Made by a program: the position numbers and the translations under genes
Assembly: GCA_037974665.1 (NCBI GenBank)
Contig: CM075767.1
Location: 25,755,498 to 25,819,497, forward strand
Direction of reading: 5' to 3'
DNA: 64,000 nucleotides
DNA from: Ehretia macrophylla
Lineage: Eukaryota; Streptophyta; Magnoliopsida; Boraginales; Ehretiaceae
Shown here: one piece after another, positions 30,866 to 43,749 of the stretch
Position numbering within the stretch: position 1 is the first letter of the stretch
Layout of the letters: each line of letters opens with the position of its first letter
Notes under the pieces: generated by a model
The model's database searches: none
Seen by the model: the letters and a program-made list of their open reading frames with translations, nothing else
Told to the model about the DNA's origin: nothing

Positions 30866-33315
30866 TGTCACGCCCCAACTCGACCCCACCTACGATCAGT
30901 CAGTACGCAATGGAATTTTGACAGTATAACGACAGTAAATAGGATACCGAGGCTCTAAACCAACATCATTAGAACATCATACATCACTCCATAACCATAC
31001 AATAAACAACTCCTCAATAAAATAACAACATACAACATAACCATATTACACCATAATCATCCTTTGTTATACGCCTGTGTTCCAACATAATACATGAACT
31101 TTAATATACATTGCAAAATATGTTGAAACCAACCTAGCAACCTAATCATAGACAAAAGAAAGACTACTAAGTTAGCTTCATTTAGAACATCATCTTTTTA
31201 GCATCTTTTACATCATGAACTACAAAGCATATAAAAGTCTACTAAGTTAATATACAAGATAGTAAAACAATACAACATCAAGGATAAGACTGCGGAACAT
31301 AAGACTCATCCACGTAAGGCATATTTTCCACATTTTCCTCTTCAGGAGGCACGTACCCGTAGTCTTGCGAAAGAACACCTGTAAGCATGCAATAATAGAG
31401 AGTGAACTTATATAAAATAAGCACAGTGAGGATCCGATAGATCTCTAATAGTATTCACTATACTCCTTGGAAATATCATTTGAGCAAGTAAACACACAAT
31501 AACATAAATAATACTAACATCACATAATCTATAATGACCATTCAATAAAGGATACACTAGTTGGTGTAGCTCCAAACGCCATCACGATCATAACAGCCTT
31601 CTTGTGACTCCCATAAACTCATGCACTTGAGGTACCCCAATAATCTCTCCCTCCATGACACCCCCGTCATGCGAGCTAGAGGCAGTCTCTGGTAGTCATG
31701 CCGTTATCAACCCGACAGCCCGATGCTGCCCGAGAGGTGGCACACACATACCAAAGACTCATCAATAATAATAAACATCAATCATTCATAGGAGGACAGT
31801 CTAGCAGAACTGCCTATCTCCCGGCATCAATCATCAATCAATAATCAATCAATAATCATATTATCATCATAATAACATCAATAATCAATTTAACAACAAA
31901 TAACTAAGTTAGATGACAAAGTAGGCTATCTAACCGAACATGCATTAAACACACAATCAAACCCTAGTTTACCCATCATCAACTCATAATTCAATCACTC
32001 AAACCACGCCTAATCAACTAAAGGCATAATCTAACATTTTAAAGAAAGACAACCTAAATTTCAAATATTCATATCTTACATTCTACTAATCCAAACAACT
32101 CCAAATCAGTTTCTATTACTCACCCATTCAATCAACTACATTAGCCCCCTCGGAAACCAACCAAAACACATCCAAATCATGCCTAATAACCCTAAAACCC
32201 TAGTGTGTCATGGCTGAAATTTCCGGATTTTAGCACCGACCTCGCAATCAAAAATTCGGCATTACAACGGCACTACCACGTAATTAACAAACTTTTAGAA
32301 ATCGACGGCAATCGATTTCAACCAATACAACTCAAGGTAATCAACATTTAGCAAATTAATCAACTTTAAATACCCGAAAATAAATAATTATGCTACAACG
32401 GTTCAAATCTCGCAAGAATACATATAAATGATCCCTAGTATGCATGGAGCAATAATCTAACTTCAAATTAATATTCTAACGGTTCAATAATTATTTATAC
32501 GCATAAACACAAAATATGAGTTTTGAGATCTAGAATTTTTCTCTCACCTTAGATGCGATATGAGCCTAGAAATGCGTGCAATGCGTGCCCAACAAGTGGA
32601 ATCCAACTCGGCATGAAGTTCTACGGACAAAAACTAGGTTTTTCTTTGAAAATTTGCTTTGAAAACTTTGAAGAAAAGCTTTGGTTTTTCTCCTATGGTC
32701 TCTCGGCCATCTAGGTGTTTTTGAGTGTGTTTTTGTGCTATTGTAATGTGTGTTGGTGATATATGCATGAAGGTCAACATTTAATGAAAGTCAAAGTTGA
32801 ATTAACATAGTATTTTTTTTGTGTTTTCTTGTCTTTAAATTCATTTTCTTGATCACCAATGCTCAAAACAATTATGCAACTCCTAAGATAGCTCAAGTAG
32901 GTTATTTTTAGGTGACAAGAAGTTTTACAATCAAACAATTTCACCCGAGTCGGCTTAAAACTCGATTTTCGCAAAAGTCAGTGTAAAAATCCTAATAAAT
33001 TCCTAAGCCGATTTGAAATCCGTTTTCATCAAACACAGGTCTATTAAAGTCCGTGGACTAGGTCTAGAAGGGTTAAAAAGACCAGTTTCAAAATTTTAGC
33101 AGACGTGTTTCAAAAATACTATTTACTAAAAATTGGCGATAAAATTTTTGACTCCGTTTTTTATGAAAATTTAATGTATGCACATTTAGCATGTTCTAGG
33201 AGTATTAATATCAAAATTACCACATTCTAAGTCATATAGCATATAGACAGGTCAATTCACGCAAAACGAGAATAAACAAGCAAAACGAGACAGGATAGAA
33301 AAGTGGGGTTTCACA
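30866..33315 (-). repeat. Element E 3' LTR (left, 2450 bp)
   Basis: Begins TGTCACGCCCCAACTCGACC and ends GGTTTCACA. On the sense (minus) strand it has a donor-like AAG/GTGAGAG near 32547, a GGGCAGC-ATCGG-GCTGTC block (31711-31738), an acceptor-like TTACAG ending at 31379, and after it a 33-codon open acidic segment ending QSYP-stop at 31278. Confidence 0.95.
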
Positions 33316-36300
33316 TTCTCCTCCCCTTAAAGAAATTTCATCCCCGAAATTCTTACTTGATGTACTGAACAGATCTGGGTACTGCTGCTGCATCTGATCT
33401 CGTCTCTCCCAAGTAGCTTCCTCAATGCCGTGATGCTTCCACAATACCTTAACCATCGGAATCTTCTTCGACCTCAACTCTCGTTCCATCTAATCAAGAA
33501 TACGAATCGGACGCTCGTTATAAGTCAGATTCTCTAGAAGCTGTAACGGCTCTGGCTTAAGAATATGAGAAGGATCCGGATTATATTTCCACAAATTAGA
33601 CACGTGAAATACATCGTGGACATTAGAGAAGTTCTCCGGTAAAGCCAACCGATATGCCAACTTACCAACCTTGCCGGTAATCTCAAACGGCCCAACAAAT
33701 CTCATACTCAGCTTTCCACCTTTACCATAATGAGCAAACCCCTTACGAGGAGACAATCTCAAGAAAACCCGATCTCCGACTGCAAACTCCAAGTCCTGAT
33801 GACGCTTATTAGCATAACTCTTGAATCTACTCTGCGCCGTAAGCATTCTCTGCTTGATCAACTGAACATTCTCAATCTTCTCAAGAAGCTCTGGCATGAT
33901 GGTCGGATCAATAGTCTTCATCTCCCCTACCTCGTCCTAATATAAAGGTGAACGGTACTTACGACCGTAAAGAGCTGCGAAAGGTGTCATGCCAATAGTA
34001 GCTTGATAACTATTGTTATAGGCAAACTCGGCAAGTGGTAGATGTTTCTCCTAGTTCTTCCCGAAGTCCAGAACACAAGCCCTAAGCATATCTTCCAGAA
34101 TCTGAATAGTCCGCTTAGACTGACCATCGGTCTGTGGATGATACGCGGTACTGAAGTTCAACTGAGTACCCAAGGTCTCCTGAAGTTTCTCCCACAAACG
34201 AGAAGTAAATCGAGGATCTCGATCGGAGACAATACTAGATGGAATCCCGTTAAGTCTAACAATCTGATCCAAATAAAGACCCGTCAACTTTGTGACCTCA
34301 TCTCCCATTCTCATCGAAATAAAATAAGCTGTCTTCGTCAAACGATCCATGACAACCCAAACTGCATTATTACCCCTCGGTGTTCTAGGCAAACCAGTGA
34401 CGAAATCCATCGTAATATGCTCCCACTTCCACTCTGGTATAGCCAATGGCTGAAGCAACCCTGCAGGTCGTTGATGCTCAGCTTTCACCCTCTGACAAGT
34501 CAAACATCTAGATACAAACTGAGCAACCTCCCTCTTAATGTTATTCCACCAGTAGTGTTGCTTCAAATCCCGATACATCTTGGTTCCACCGGGATAAATA
34601 GTGTACTTAGAATTATGAGCTTCCTCCAGAATACCTCGCCTCAAGCCCAGTTCATCGGGAACACAAACCCTGTTTCGAAACCGAAGAATACCATCCTCGT
34701 GCACTTTGAAGTCAGACTGATCATCCGTGATCTGATCCTTGATCTTCTGAAGTTTAACATCAAGTTGCTAAGCTTCTCTGATCTGAGACAACAATAAAGG
34801 TTGAATACGGATATGTGAACATATCACCCCAACCTGAGTCAACTCCGGTCTCCAATAAGTGAATTCCTCAAAAACTTCCCATTTCTTGACAGCTAAACAA
34901 GAGATACTCGTTTTACGACTAAGAGCATCTGCTACAACATTGCCTTGCTAGGCAGATAATTGATAGAACAATTATAATCTCCAAGAAGCTCCATCCACCT
35001 CCACTAACGCATATTCAACTCCTTCTGTGAGAACAAGTACTTCAGACCCTTATGATCAGTGAAAATCTCGAACTTACTGCCCCATAGATAATGGCGCCAT
35101 TTCTTCAGTGCGAAGACAACTGCTACCAACTCAAGATCATGAGTCGGATAATTCACCTCATAAGGCTTCAACTTCCTAGAAGCATAGGCAATAACTCGGC
35201 CATCCTGCATAAGAACACATCCCAAGCCCTCATTGGATGCATCACTGTAAATAACCATATTATCGGTCCCCTCTGGTAGAGCAAGTACTGGAGCAGTAGT
35301 CAACCTCTTTTTGAACTCCTGAAACCCACTCTCACACTTCTCATCCCAAGTAAAGATAGTCCGTTTCTGAGCCAACTTAGAAAGTGGCCCTGCAATCTTA
35401 GAAAAGTCCTTGAAAAACCTACGGTAATAACCCGCCAAGCCAAGAAAGCTACGGACCTCAGAAACATTCTCTGGCCGTTTCCAAGACATCACCGATTCAA
35501 TCATAGTGGGATCTACAGATATACCGCTCTGTGTGATCACGTGGCCAAGAAAAGATATGCGTTGCAGCCAAAATTCACATTTGTTGAATTTCGCAAACAA
35601 CTGATGCTCCTGCAGCTTCTGTAAGACAAGCCGTAGATGTTGCTCGTGCTCTGATTTAGATTTAGAATAGACCAAGATATCATCAATAAATATTACCACG
35701 AACTGGTCCAAATACGGCTGAAAAAACCGATGCATAAGATCTATGAATGCTGCCGGTGCATTAGTTAATCCAAAGGGCATAACAACAAACTCATAATGCC
35801 CGTACCGAGTCCTGAAATTAGACTTCGGAACATCCTCCGTACGAATCCGAAGCTGATAATACCCCTGCCTCAAATCAAATTTAGAATAGACTTTGGCTCC
35901 CTGAAGTTGATCAAACAACTCGTCAATCAGTGGCAAAGGATATTTATTCTTGATGGTCACCAGATTCAAACCACGATAATCAATACACAATCTCAAGGTA
36001 CCATCCTTCTTCTTCACAAATAAAACAGGAGCTCCCCAAGGTGAAGAACTCTGCTGAATAAATCCCTTCTCCAATAACTCCTGCAACTGAGTCTTCAACT
36101 CCTTCAACTAAGCTGGTGCCATCCGGTACGCTGATTTAGAAATAGGTTAAGTACCGGGAATAAGATTAATCACAAACTCCACATCTCTCTCTGGCGGTAA
36201 CCCTGGCAACTCCTCGGGAAATACATTGGGATATTCCCGAATAATAGGGACTTCCTCCAACTGTAGCTTATCAGATGGCTTGTTGATCAAATAAGCTAGA

Positions 36301-38038
36301 TAACCTGAACACCTTTTACTCACCAACTTAACAGCTTTAGTTGCTGAGATAACAAAACTCGTCTTTGTACCCCAATTCCCTACTACCTCAACTACTGGCT
36401 GATCTGGCAAACAAAACTGTACTACCTTGGTTCTACAGTTCAACTGGGCATCGTACTTAGAAAGCCAGTCCATACCCAAAATAACATCATACCCCGGATA
36501 GGAAATAAGATAAGGTCCGAAGGAAAATTATACCCCTTAATATGAGTTATACAATCCTTACATACTAAGCCAGTAACATACTTATCAGTCAAAGAGGTAC
36601 TAATCTCAACCACATAAGGCAATCTTTCAGGTTGCAAATTAACACGTTGCATACAAGCAGGAGTAATGAAAGAATGCGTAGCACCAGAATCAATCGACAC
36701 TTTAACAAGTTGATCAAGTATAAGGAAGTTACCTTCCACAACTGCAGTCTCCTCAGGCATCTCCTCCAAGTCAACTGCGTAGGCCCGAGCCTAGACCCGC
36801 TGCTGCTGAGGTGCACTGGCCACATGTCGGCCCTTATAACCCTGAGTCGCTGCCCTACCCTCAGTCCTCGAATATCTAGGGCAATCCCTCGCCCTGTGCT
36901 GATTGTTGCTGCATCCTAAACACGTCCCTGCCTTTACTCTGCAATCGGCCTCCACATACCCCGTGCGCTTGCAGTGTGTACACTACGATGATGATGCACT
37001 AATACTGCCCCTGGAAGAACCAGAAGCTGAAGAAACAACTGAACCAGTCTACTGCTGAGGCCTTACCAAACTAGGCCTGTACAGACCTTGAGACTGGGCT
37101 GGCCTAAACTGGGACTGAACCTGATATGACCCCTACTGAAACTGAGGCCGATAATAACTCTGCTGACCCTGTGGCCTGAAAGAACCCTGCTGAGCTGGCG
37201 GCCTATACACAACCTGTTGTACGGGAGGCCTATACACTCCCTGCTGAAACTGCGACTGATACGGCCTCTTACTAGGCTGACTAGACACAAGCTTATCCCC
37301 CTTCCTCTTTTCTAACCTAGAAGCTGCCTTAAAGGCCTCAGTGAATATATCATACTGATTCAGAGCCATCACATCCTGAATCTCAGGCCTCAACCCCAAC
37401 ATGAATCTACGAGTCCTCCGCTCCTCATCAGCCACATACTCCGGTGCATACCGGGACAATCGAGTAAAGGTGGCCTTATACTGAGCCAATGAGGCATCCC
37501 CCTAAATCAGAGACAGAAATTCAGCCTCTCTCCGCTCTCTCGCGATCCTCGGGACATACTTTGCCCGGAAAGCTAACAGAAAGGTACCCCAAACATACGG
37601 AATACCCTGAGTCGCCCAACTAGTTCTCACCGTGCGCCACCATTCTTCTGCCTCATCATCCAGCAAGTACACAACAAAGGAGACCTTCTGCTGATCGGTA
37701 TAATCAAGAGGATCATAAATCTTCTCCACCCTACTAATCCACGCTTCAGCCTTCCGATCATCGGGTTCCCCCTGAAATCTAGGTGGATGATACCCTAAGA
37801 ACTCTTTCAAGGCACCACGCCCGTGGTTTCCACCCTGCACATTCAACAACTGAGCCTGCCAAGCATGAGTCTGGGCAGCCTGCCCTACTATCAATTGTGC
37901 CTGTCCGGCCACTAACTCAGCAATCGTCTCCATAGCTGCCCCCAAGTGATCATCACCCCTATCACGGCCCGGTGCCGCATTACCAGGAGTCTCATCTACT
38001 ACCTCGAGCCTACCTTTGGTCCTTGGTCTACCGGCCAT
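33232..38038 (-). pseudogene. Element E gag-pol polyprotein, several stops
   Basis: Start MAGRPRTKG at 38038. Seen in order on the minus strand: gag (DDEAEEWWRTVR, 37620; DASLAQYKATF), a Gln/Tyr/Pro-rich linker, CCHC knuckles (CTHCKRTGYVEADC, CLGCSNNQHRARDC; about 36985-36880), protease (IDSGATHSFI, 36700), reverse transcriptase (36110-35560; FIDD about 35680), RNase H (to 35004), integrase (about 34630-33930) and chromodomain (about 33480-33370; VKVLWKHHG, EATWERR). Breaks: stops at about 37502, 37130, 37060, 36970, 36795, 36147, 36107, 35002, 34049, 33938 and 33488, plus shifts near 36490 and 34940. Several stops replace Trp or Gln. After the chromodomain the frame runs without stop through the purine tract 84 bases into the LTR. 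Confidence 0.95.
33316..33329 (-). other. Polypurine tract of element E
   Basis: On the minus strand TAAGGGGAGGAGAA abuts the LTR. Confidence 0.85.
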
Positions 38039-38290
38039 TCTACTAATCAAAGAGTTAGCACAGGTTATAGCACGTAAACAGGTTATAAACAACTATTAGC
38101 ACATAAACAACAAAGTCATATAAAACACATAAACAAATTGATCACATAATCACATAAGCACTAAATCACATAATCACTTAATCATTTAATCATATTAATA
38201 CATAGTTCACTTTTCTTTCTTTTCATACATACTTTCATGCTAAGACCATTACCCACATTCCGAGAATATTCCGGCTGACAACTAACATGC

Positions 38291-38302
38291 GCTCTGATAC
38301 TA
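38291..38302 (-). other. Primer-binding site of element E
   Basis: On the minus strand TAGTATCAGAGC, one change from the TGGTATCAGAGC of the other elements. Confidence 0.9.
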
Positions 38303-38308
38303 CTTAAA

Positions 38309-40747
38309 TGTCACGCCCCAACTCGACCCCACCTACGATCAGTTAGGACGCAACAGAATTTCGGCAGTATAACGATAGTAAATAAGATACCGAGGCTCTA
38401 AACCAACCTCATTAGAACATCATACATCACTCCATAACCATACAATAGACAACTCCTCAATAAAATAACAACATACAACATAACCATATTACACCATAAT
38501 CATCCTTTGTTATACGCCTCCGTTCCAACATAATACATGAACTTTAATATACATTGCAAAATATGTTGAAACCAGCCTAGCAACCTAATCATAGACAAAA
38601 GAAAGACTACTAAGTTAGCTTCATTTAGAACATCATCTTTTCAGCATCTTTTACATCATGAACTACAAAGCATATAAAAGTCTACTAAGTTAATATACAA
38701 GATAGTAAAACAATACAACATCAAGGATAAGACTGCGGAACATAAGACTCATCCACGTAAGGCACATTTTTCACATTTTCCTCTTCAGGAGGCACGTACC
38801 CGTAGTCTTGCGAAAGAACACCTGTAAGCAGACAATAATAGAGAGTGAGTTTATATAAAATAAGCCCAGTGAGAATCCGATAGATCTCTAACAATATTCA
38901 CTATACTCGGAAATATCCTTTGAGCAAGTAAACACACAATAACATCAATAATACTAACATCACATAATCTATAATAACCATTCAATAAAGGATACACTAG
39001 TTGGTATAACTTCAAACGCCATCACGATCATAACAGCCTTCTTGTGACTCCCATAAACTCACGCACCCGAGGTACCCCAATAACCTCTCCCTCCATGACA
39101 CCCCTGTCATGCGAGCTGGAGGCAGTCTCTGGTAGTCATGCCGTTATCAACCCGACAGCCCGATGCTGCCCAAGAGGTGGCACACACATACCAAAGACTC
39201 CGCAATAATAATAAACATCAATCATTCACAGGAGGATAGTCTAGCAGAACTGCCTATCTCCCGGCATCAATCATCAATCAATAATCAATCAATAATCATA
39301 TTATCATCATAATAACATCAATAATCAATTTAACAACAAATAACTAAGTTAGATGACAAAGTAGGGCATCTAACCGAACATGCATTAAACACACAATCAA
39401 ACCCTAGTTTACCAATCATCAACTCACAATTCAATCACTCAAACCACGCTCAATCAACTAAAGGCATAATATAACATTTTAAAGAAAGACAACCTAAACT
39501 TCAAATATTCATATCTTACATTCTACTAATCCAAACAACTCCAAATCAGTTTCTATCACTCACCCATTCAATCAACTACATTAATCCCCTCGGAAACCAA
39601 CCAAAACACATCCAAATCATGCCTAATAACCCTAAAACCCTAGTATGTCATGGCTGAAATTTTTGGATTTTAGCACGGACCTCGCAATCGAAAATTCAGC
39701 ATTACAACGGCGCTACCACGTAATTAACAAACTTTTAGAAATCGACGGCAATCGATTTCAACCAATACAACTCAAGATAATCAACATTTAGCAAAACTTT
39801 AAATGCCCGAAAATAAATAATTATGCTACAACGGTTCAAATCTCACAAGAATACATATAAATGATCCCTAGCATGCATGGATCAATAATCTAACTTCAAA
39901 TTAACATTCTAACGGTTCAATAATTATTTATACGCATAAACACAAAATATGAGTTTTGAGATCTAGAATTTTTCTCTCACCTTAGATGCGATATAAGCCT
40001 AGAAATACTTGCAATGCGTGCCCAACAAGCGGAATCCAACTCGGCACCAAGTTCTACGGACAAAAACTAGGTTTTTCTTTAAAAATTTGCTTTGAAAACT
40101 TTGAAGAAAAGCTTTGGTTTTTCTCCTATGTTCTCTCGGCCATCTAGGTGTTTTTGAGTATGTTTTTGTGCTATTGTAATGTGTGTTGGTGATATATGCA
40201 TGAAGGTCAACATTTAATGAAAGTCAAAGTTGAATTAACTTAGTATTTTTTTGTGTTTTCTTGTCTTTAAATTCATTTTATTGATCACCAATGCTCAAAA
40301 CATTTATGCAACTCCTAAGATAGCTCAAGTAGGTTATTTTTAGGTGACAAGAAGTTTTACAATCAAACAATTTCACCCGAGTCGGTTTAAAACTCGATTT
40401 TCGCAAAAGTCGGTGTAAAAACCCTAATAAATTCCTAAGCCGATTTGAAATCCGTTTTCTTCAAACACATGTCTATTAAAGTCCGTGGACTAGGTCTAGA
40501 AGGGTTAAAAATACCAGTTTCAAAATTTTAGCGGACGTGTTTCAAAAATACTATTCACTAAAAATTGACGATAAAATTTCTGACTCTGTTTTTTATGAAA
40601 ATTTCATGTATGCACATTTAGCATGTTCTAGGAGTATTAATATCAAAATTACCACATTCTAAGTCATATAGCATATAGACAAGTCAATTCATGCAAAACG
40701 AGAATAAACACGCAAAACGAGACATGATAGAAAAGTAGGGTTTCACA
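38309..40747 (-). repeat. Element E 5' LTR (right, 2439 bp)
   Basis: Aligns throughout with 30866-33315. It has the donor-like site near 39980, GC-rich block 39151-39178, acceptor-like site near 38822 and the same open acidic segment after it, with scattered substitutions. Confidence 0.95.
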
Positions 40748-40752
40748 AGAGG

Positions 40753-42650
40753 TAGGAGGCATTCCCATTCTGAATCTTTGCTCAAATTTCTTCCAAAAAG
40801 GGTCATTATGCTGAGCGCCTTTAAGCCTCTCAAGAAGAGTAGATTGCACCATGATGTGAGCTAATATGCCAGTGCCTGATCTCTCAATAACCTCAATGTG
40901 CAAGTTCTCAAACTCGCGAATCAACCCCTCTTGTGTGGTAATCATTGTTGGCATGCTAGCTATAGGCTGTCTACTGAGGGCATCAGCCACTTTATTAGTC
41001 TTACCATGGTGGTAATGCACAGTGATATCGTAATCTTTTATAAGCTCCAACCAATGTCTTTGCCTCAAGTTCAACTCATTTTGGGTGAATAGATATTTTA
41101 GGCTCTGCTGATCTGTGTACACCTCACATGTAACCCCATATAGGTAGTGCCGCCAAATTTTCAATGCAAAAACCACAGTAGCAAATTCGAGGTCATGAGT
41201 ATGGTAATTTCGTTCATAACTTTTTAGCTTTTTGGAGGTGTAGGCAATCACGTTTCCATGTTGCATAAGTACACACCCTAAGCCAATTGGGAAGCATCAC
41301 TATAAATAGAAAATCATTCAGTTCCTTCAGGTAATGCAAGTACTGGGGCTGTCACCAAACGTTGCTTAAGTTCACAAAAGGCATTCTCACACTCAGGAGT
41401 CCATTCAAATTTAACTCATTTACCCAAGAGTCGGGTCAGCAATGCAGAAATACTTAAGAACCCTTCATTCAATTTCCTGTAATACCCATCCAAACCAAGG
41501 AAGCTTCGTATTTCAGTCACTTTGTAGGTCTCGGCCATTTGATCACTGCCTCTACCTTCTGAGGATCTACGGAGATACCTTTTTCAGAAATAACATGCCC
41601 TCAAAAGGCAACTTTGGACAACCAGAATTCACACTTCTTAAGCTTCGCATATAATTGTTTCTCTCTAAGAATCAGTAATACCACCTCAAATGCTGCTCGT
41701 GTTCCTCTATACTCTTTAAATAGACCAAGATATCATCAATGAAGACCATGACGAACTGATCTAAGTACTGCTTGAACACCCGATTCATCAAATTCATAAA
41801 TATCGCTGGTGCATTTGTCAATCCAAAAGGCATAACTATGAACTCATAGTGCCCATATTTGGTTCTAAAAGCTATTTTAGGCACATATTCCTCTTTAATC
41901 TTTTATTGGTGATAGCTAGATCTCAAGTCTATTTTTGAAAAGACTCGAGATCCTTGAAGCTGATCAAACAAGTCATCAATGCGTGGCAAAGGATACTTGG
42001 TTTTCAACTCTTTATCTAGCAGTTCTTGAAGTTGTATTTTCAACTCTTTCAATTCAGTTGGGGCCATGCGGTAAGGTACCTTAGAGATAGGTGTTGTGCC
42101 AGGGGCTAATTCTATTTCAAATTCAACTTTCTGATCAGGAGAGAGTCCAAGAATATCCTCTGGAAACACATCAGAAAATTCTTTTACCACCAAAATGTCT
42201 TCCAACCTGAGTTCCTTTTGATTATTATCCACAATACTAGCTAGAAAACCCGTGCACCCTTTTCTTAACATTTTGTGTGCTTTCAATACTGAGATGACAC
42301 GTGGAGCAAATGAACTTTTACCTACAAATTCAAATTTAGCTTCCCCCAGAATTTGGAACACTACTTTTTTTTGCAAAACAATCCACGTGGCTGTGAAAAG
42401 AAGACAACCAATCCATGCCCAAAATTACATCAAAATCTCTCATTTCAAGCCCTATTAGATTGGCAGGCAAATTTCTCCCCTCAATCGTAATTAGACAATT
42501 TCTATAGACCTTTCGGGTCATAATAGATATACCTAAAGGGGTTTCAACACAAATATCATTCGGTAACATATCAGATGTACATTTCAATAAGGATACAAAT
42601 TTAGGAGAAAATATAAGAATAATTTGAACCAATGTCAAATAAGACATATG
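40753..42650 (-). pseudogene. Element D protease-RT-RNase H segment of pol
   Basis: Minus strand: end of protease ([13 protein letters not shown], about 42440), linker ([11 protein letters not shown]), reverse transcriptase ([14 protein letters not shown], about 41830; [10 protein letters not shown], about 41740), RNase H ([22 protein letters not shown], 41250-41140; [11 protein letters not shown]) up to the E insertion. The RT lacks about 40 codons between LLDKE and KTKYPLPR (about 42010): the segment that in B and E carries [12 protein letters not shown] and the CIDYR motif is deleted. The protease active-site codons lie in a shifted frame (FDIGSNYSYI, Ile-Gly instead of Ser-Gly). Shifts also lie near 41890 and 41660-41290. 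Confidence 0.85.
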
Positions 42651-42749
42651 TATACTCAGTCATAATAGGCATAATACCTGGCACCACATCCTCGTCTACT
42701 TTAGTATCTCCCTGAGTAATCGTATAAAATCTTGTGCGATTCTATGGAC

Positions 42750-43749
42750 CATGGTCGTCACGTCTGTTGTGCCTATCTTGACGTGGCTTTACTCTACCCT
42801 GGTTGGGCTAATTACCCTTCCTAGTAGTCTGTGGTTGTTCTTGAACTAACGGATAGTCTTAAATGCGATAATTAGCAGACCCATAATGTAGGCATACTCC
42901 ACTCTTCCACCAATACTCTCCTGGTGGATGCCTCCTCAAACATGTACCACATCGATCTGCAACATCTTTCTCATTGCCTGTTGTTCTAACTTTTTTTGGT
43001 GCATTACCTTGTTGTTTACCCTTGTATTGAGAAATACTTGCCCTATCCCTCTTTTTGTTATCCAGTTTCTATTGATGTCTCTTCTTAATTCCTAATCTTT
43101 TCTCAGTTACCAATGCAGTATCATATATATCTTGAAAAGTCTGGTGACAAAAGACCTCCACCCTCTCAAGTATCTCAAAACGCAAGCCAACCTCAAACAT
43201 TTTTGCTTTCACTTCTTTATTTGACACAATTTGAGGAGCAAAGCGTGATAACTCATTAAATTTCAATCCATACTCCTCAACTAACATATCCCGTTCTTTC
43301 AAATTGATAAACTCGGTGATCTTTTGACTTTTGTAGGATGGAGGGTAGAACCTAGACTCAAATGCACTTCTAAACTGAGCCCAAGTGACCGGTTTTGGCA
43401 TCAGATCCTTTTGCAATGACCATCATTCTTTTGCTGCACCTTTCAGCATACATGTACCTAACCGTACTTTTCAATCCTCATCATAATCATAAGTAGAAAG
43501 ATTATCCTCTATATCTACCAACCACTCAGATGCTATCTGGGGACCACAATCTCCATTAAAGGTTTTAGGATTCATCTGCATAAATCTTTCAAAAGCCTAA
43601 TACTTCATATCTTCTACATTCATTGGTGGAATCTGCATGAACTGAGGCCACTGAACAAACTGTGATCCTTCCACTGGTATAGGTACATACTGCAGTACTG
43701 GCATGTACTGCGACACATAAACATATTGAGGTACCGGTGTAGATGAAGT
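42750..43749 (-). pseudogene. Element D gag, 3' portion
   Basis: Encodes a Tyr/Pro/Gln-rich stretch (QFVQWPQFMQIPP), the gag domain (AAKEWW, FRSAFESRFYPPSYKSQKI, FINLKERDMLVEEYGLKF, ELSRFAPQIV; 43420-43080) and a knuckle-like region (CGTCLRRHPPG, about 42960) in which expected Cys and His residues are replaced. Stops at about 43597 and 43066 and later. The 5' part of the same gene lies on the other side of the solo LTR. Confidence 0.8.
43745..43749. repeat. Target-site duplication of the solo LTR (left copy)
   Basis: GAAGT, repeated at 46707-46711. Confidence 0.95.

Larger units (their letters stand above)
30866..40747 (-). mobile_element. Element E: full-length chromovirus nested in D
   Basis: The element is 9.9 kb: LTRs of 2.45 and 2.44 kb, primer site at right, purine tract at left, complete set of gag-pol domains with a chromodomain between. 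Inserted in D between RNase H and integrase in the same orientation. By pol sequence it is closer to element B than to D (e.g. [13 protein letters not shown]), but its LTRs are distinct. Confidence 0.95.

Noticed and set aside
34042-34797. Plus-strand frame of 251 codons inside element E
   Set aside because: Antisense shadow of the integrase region.
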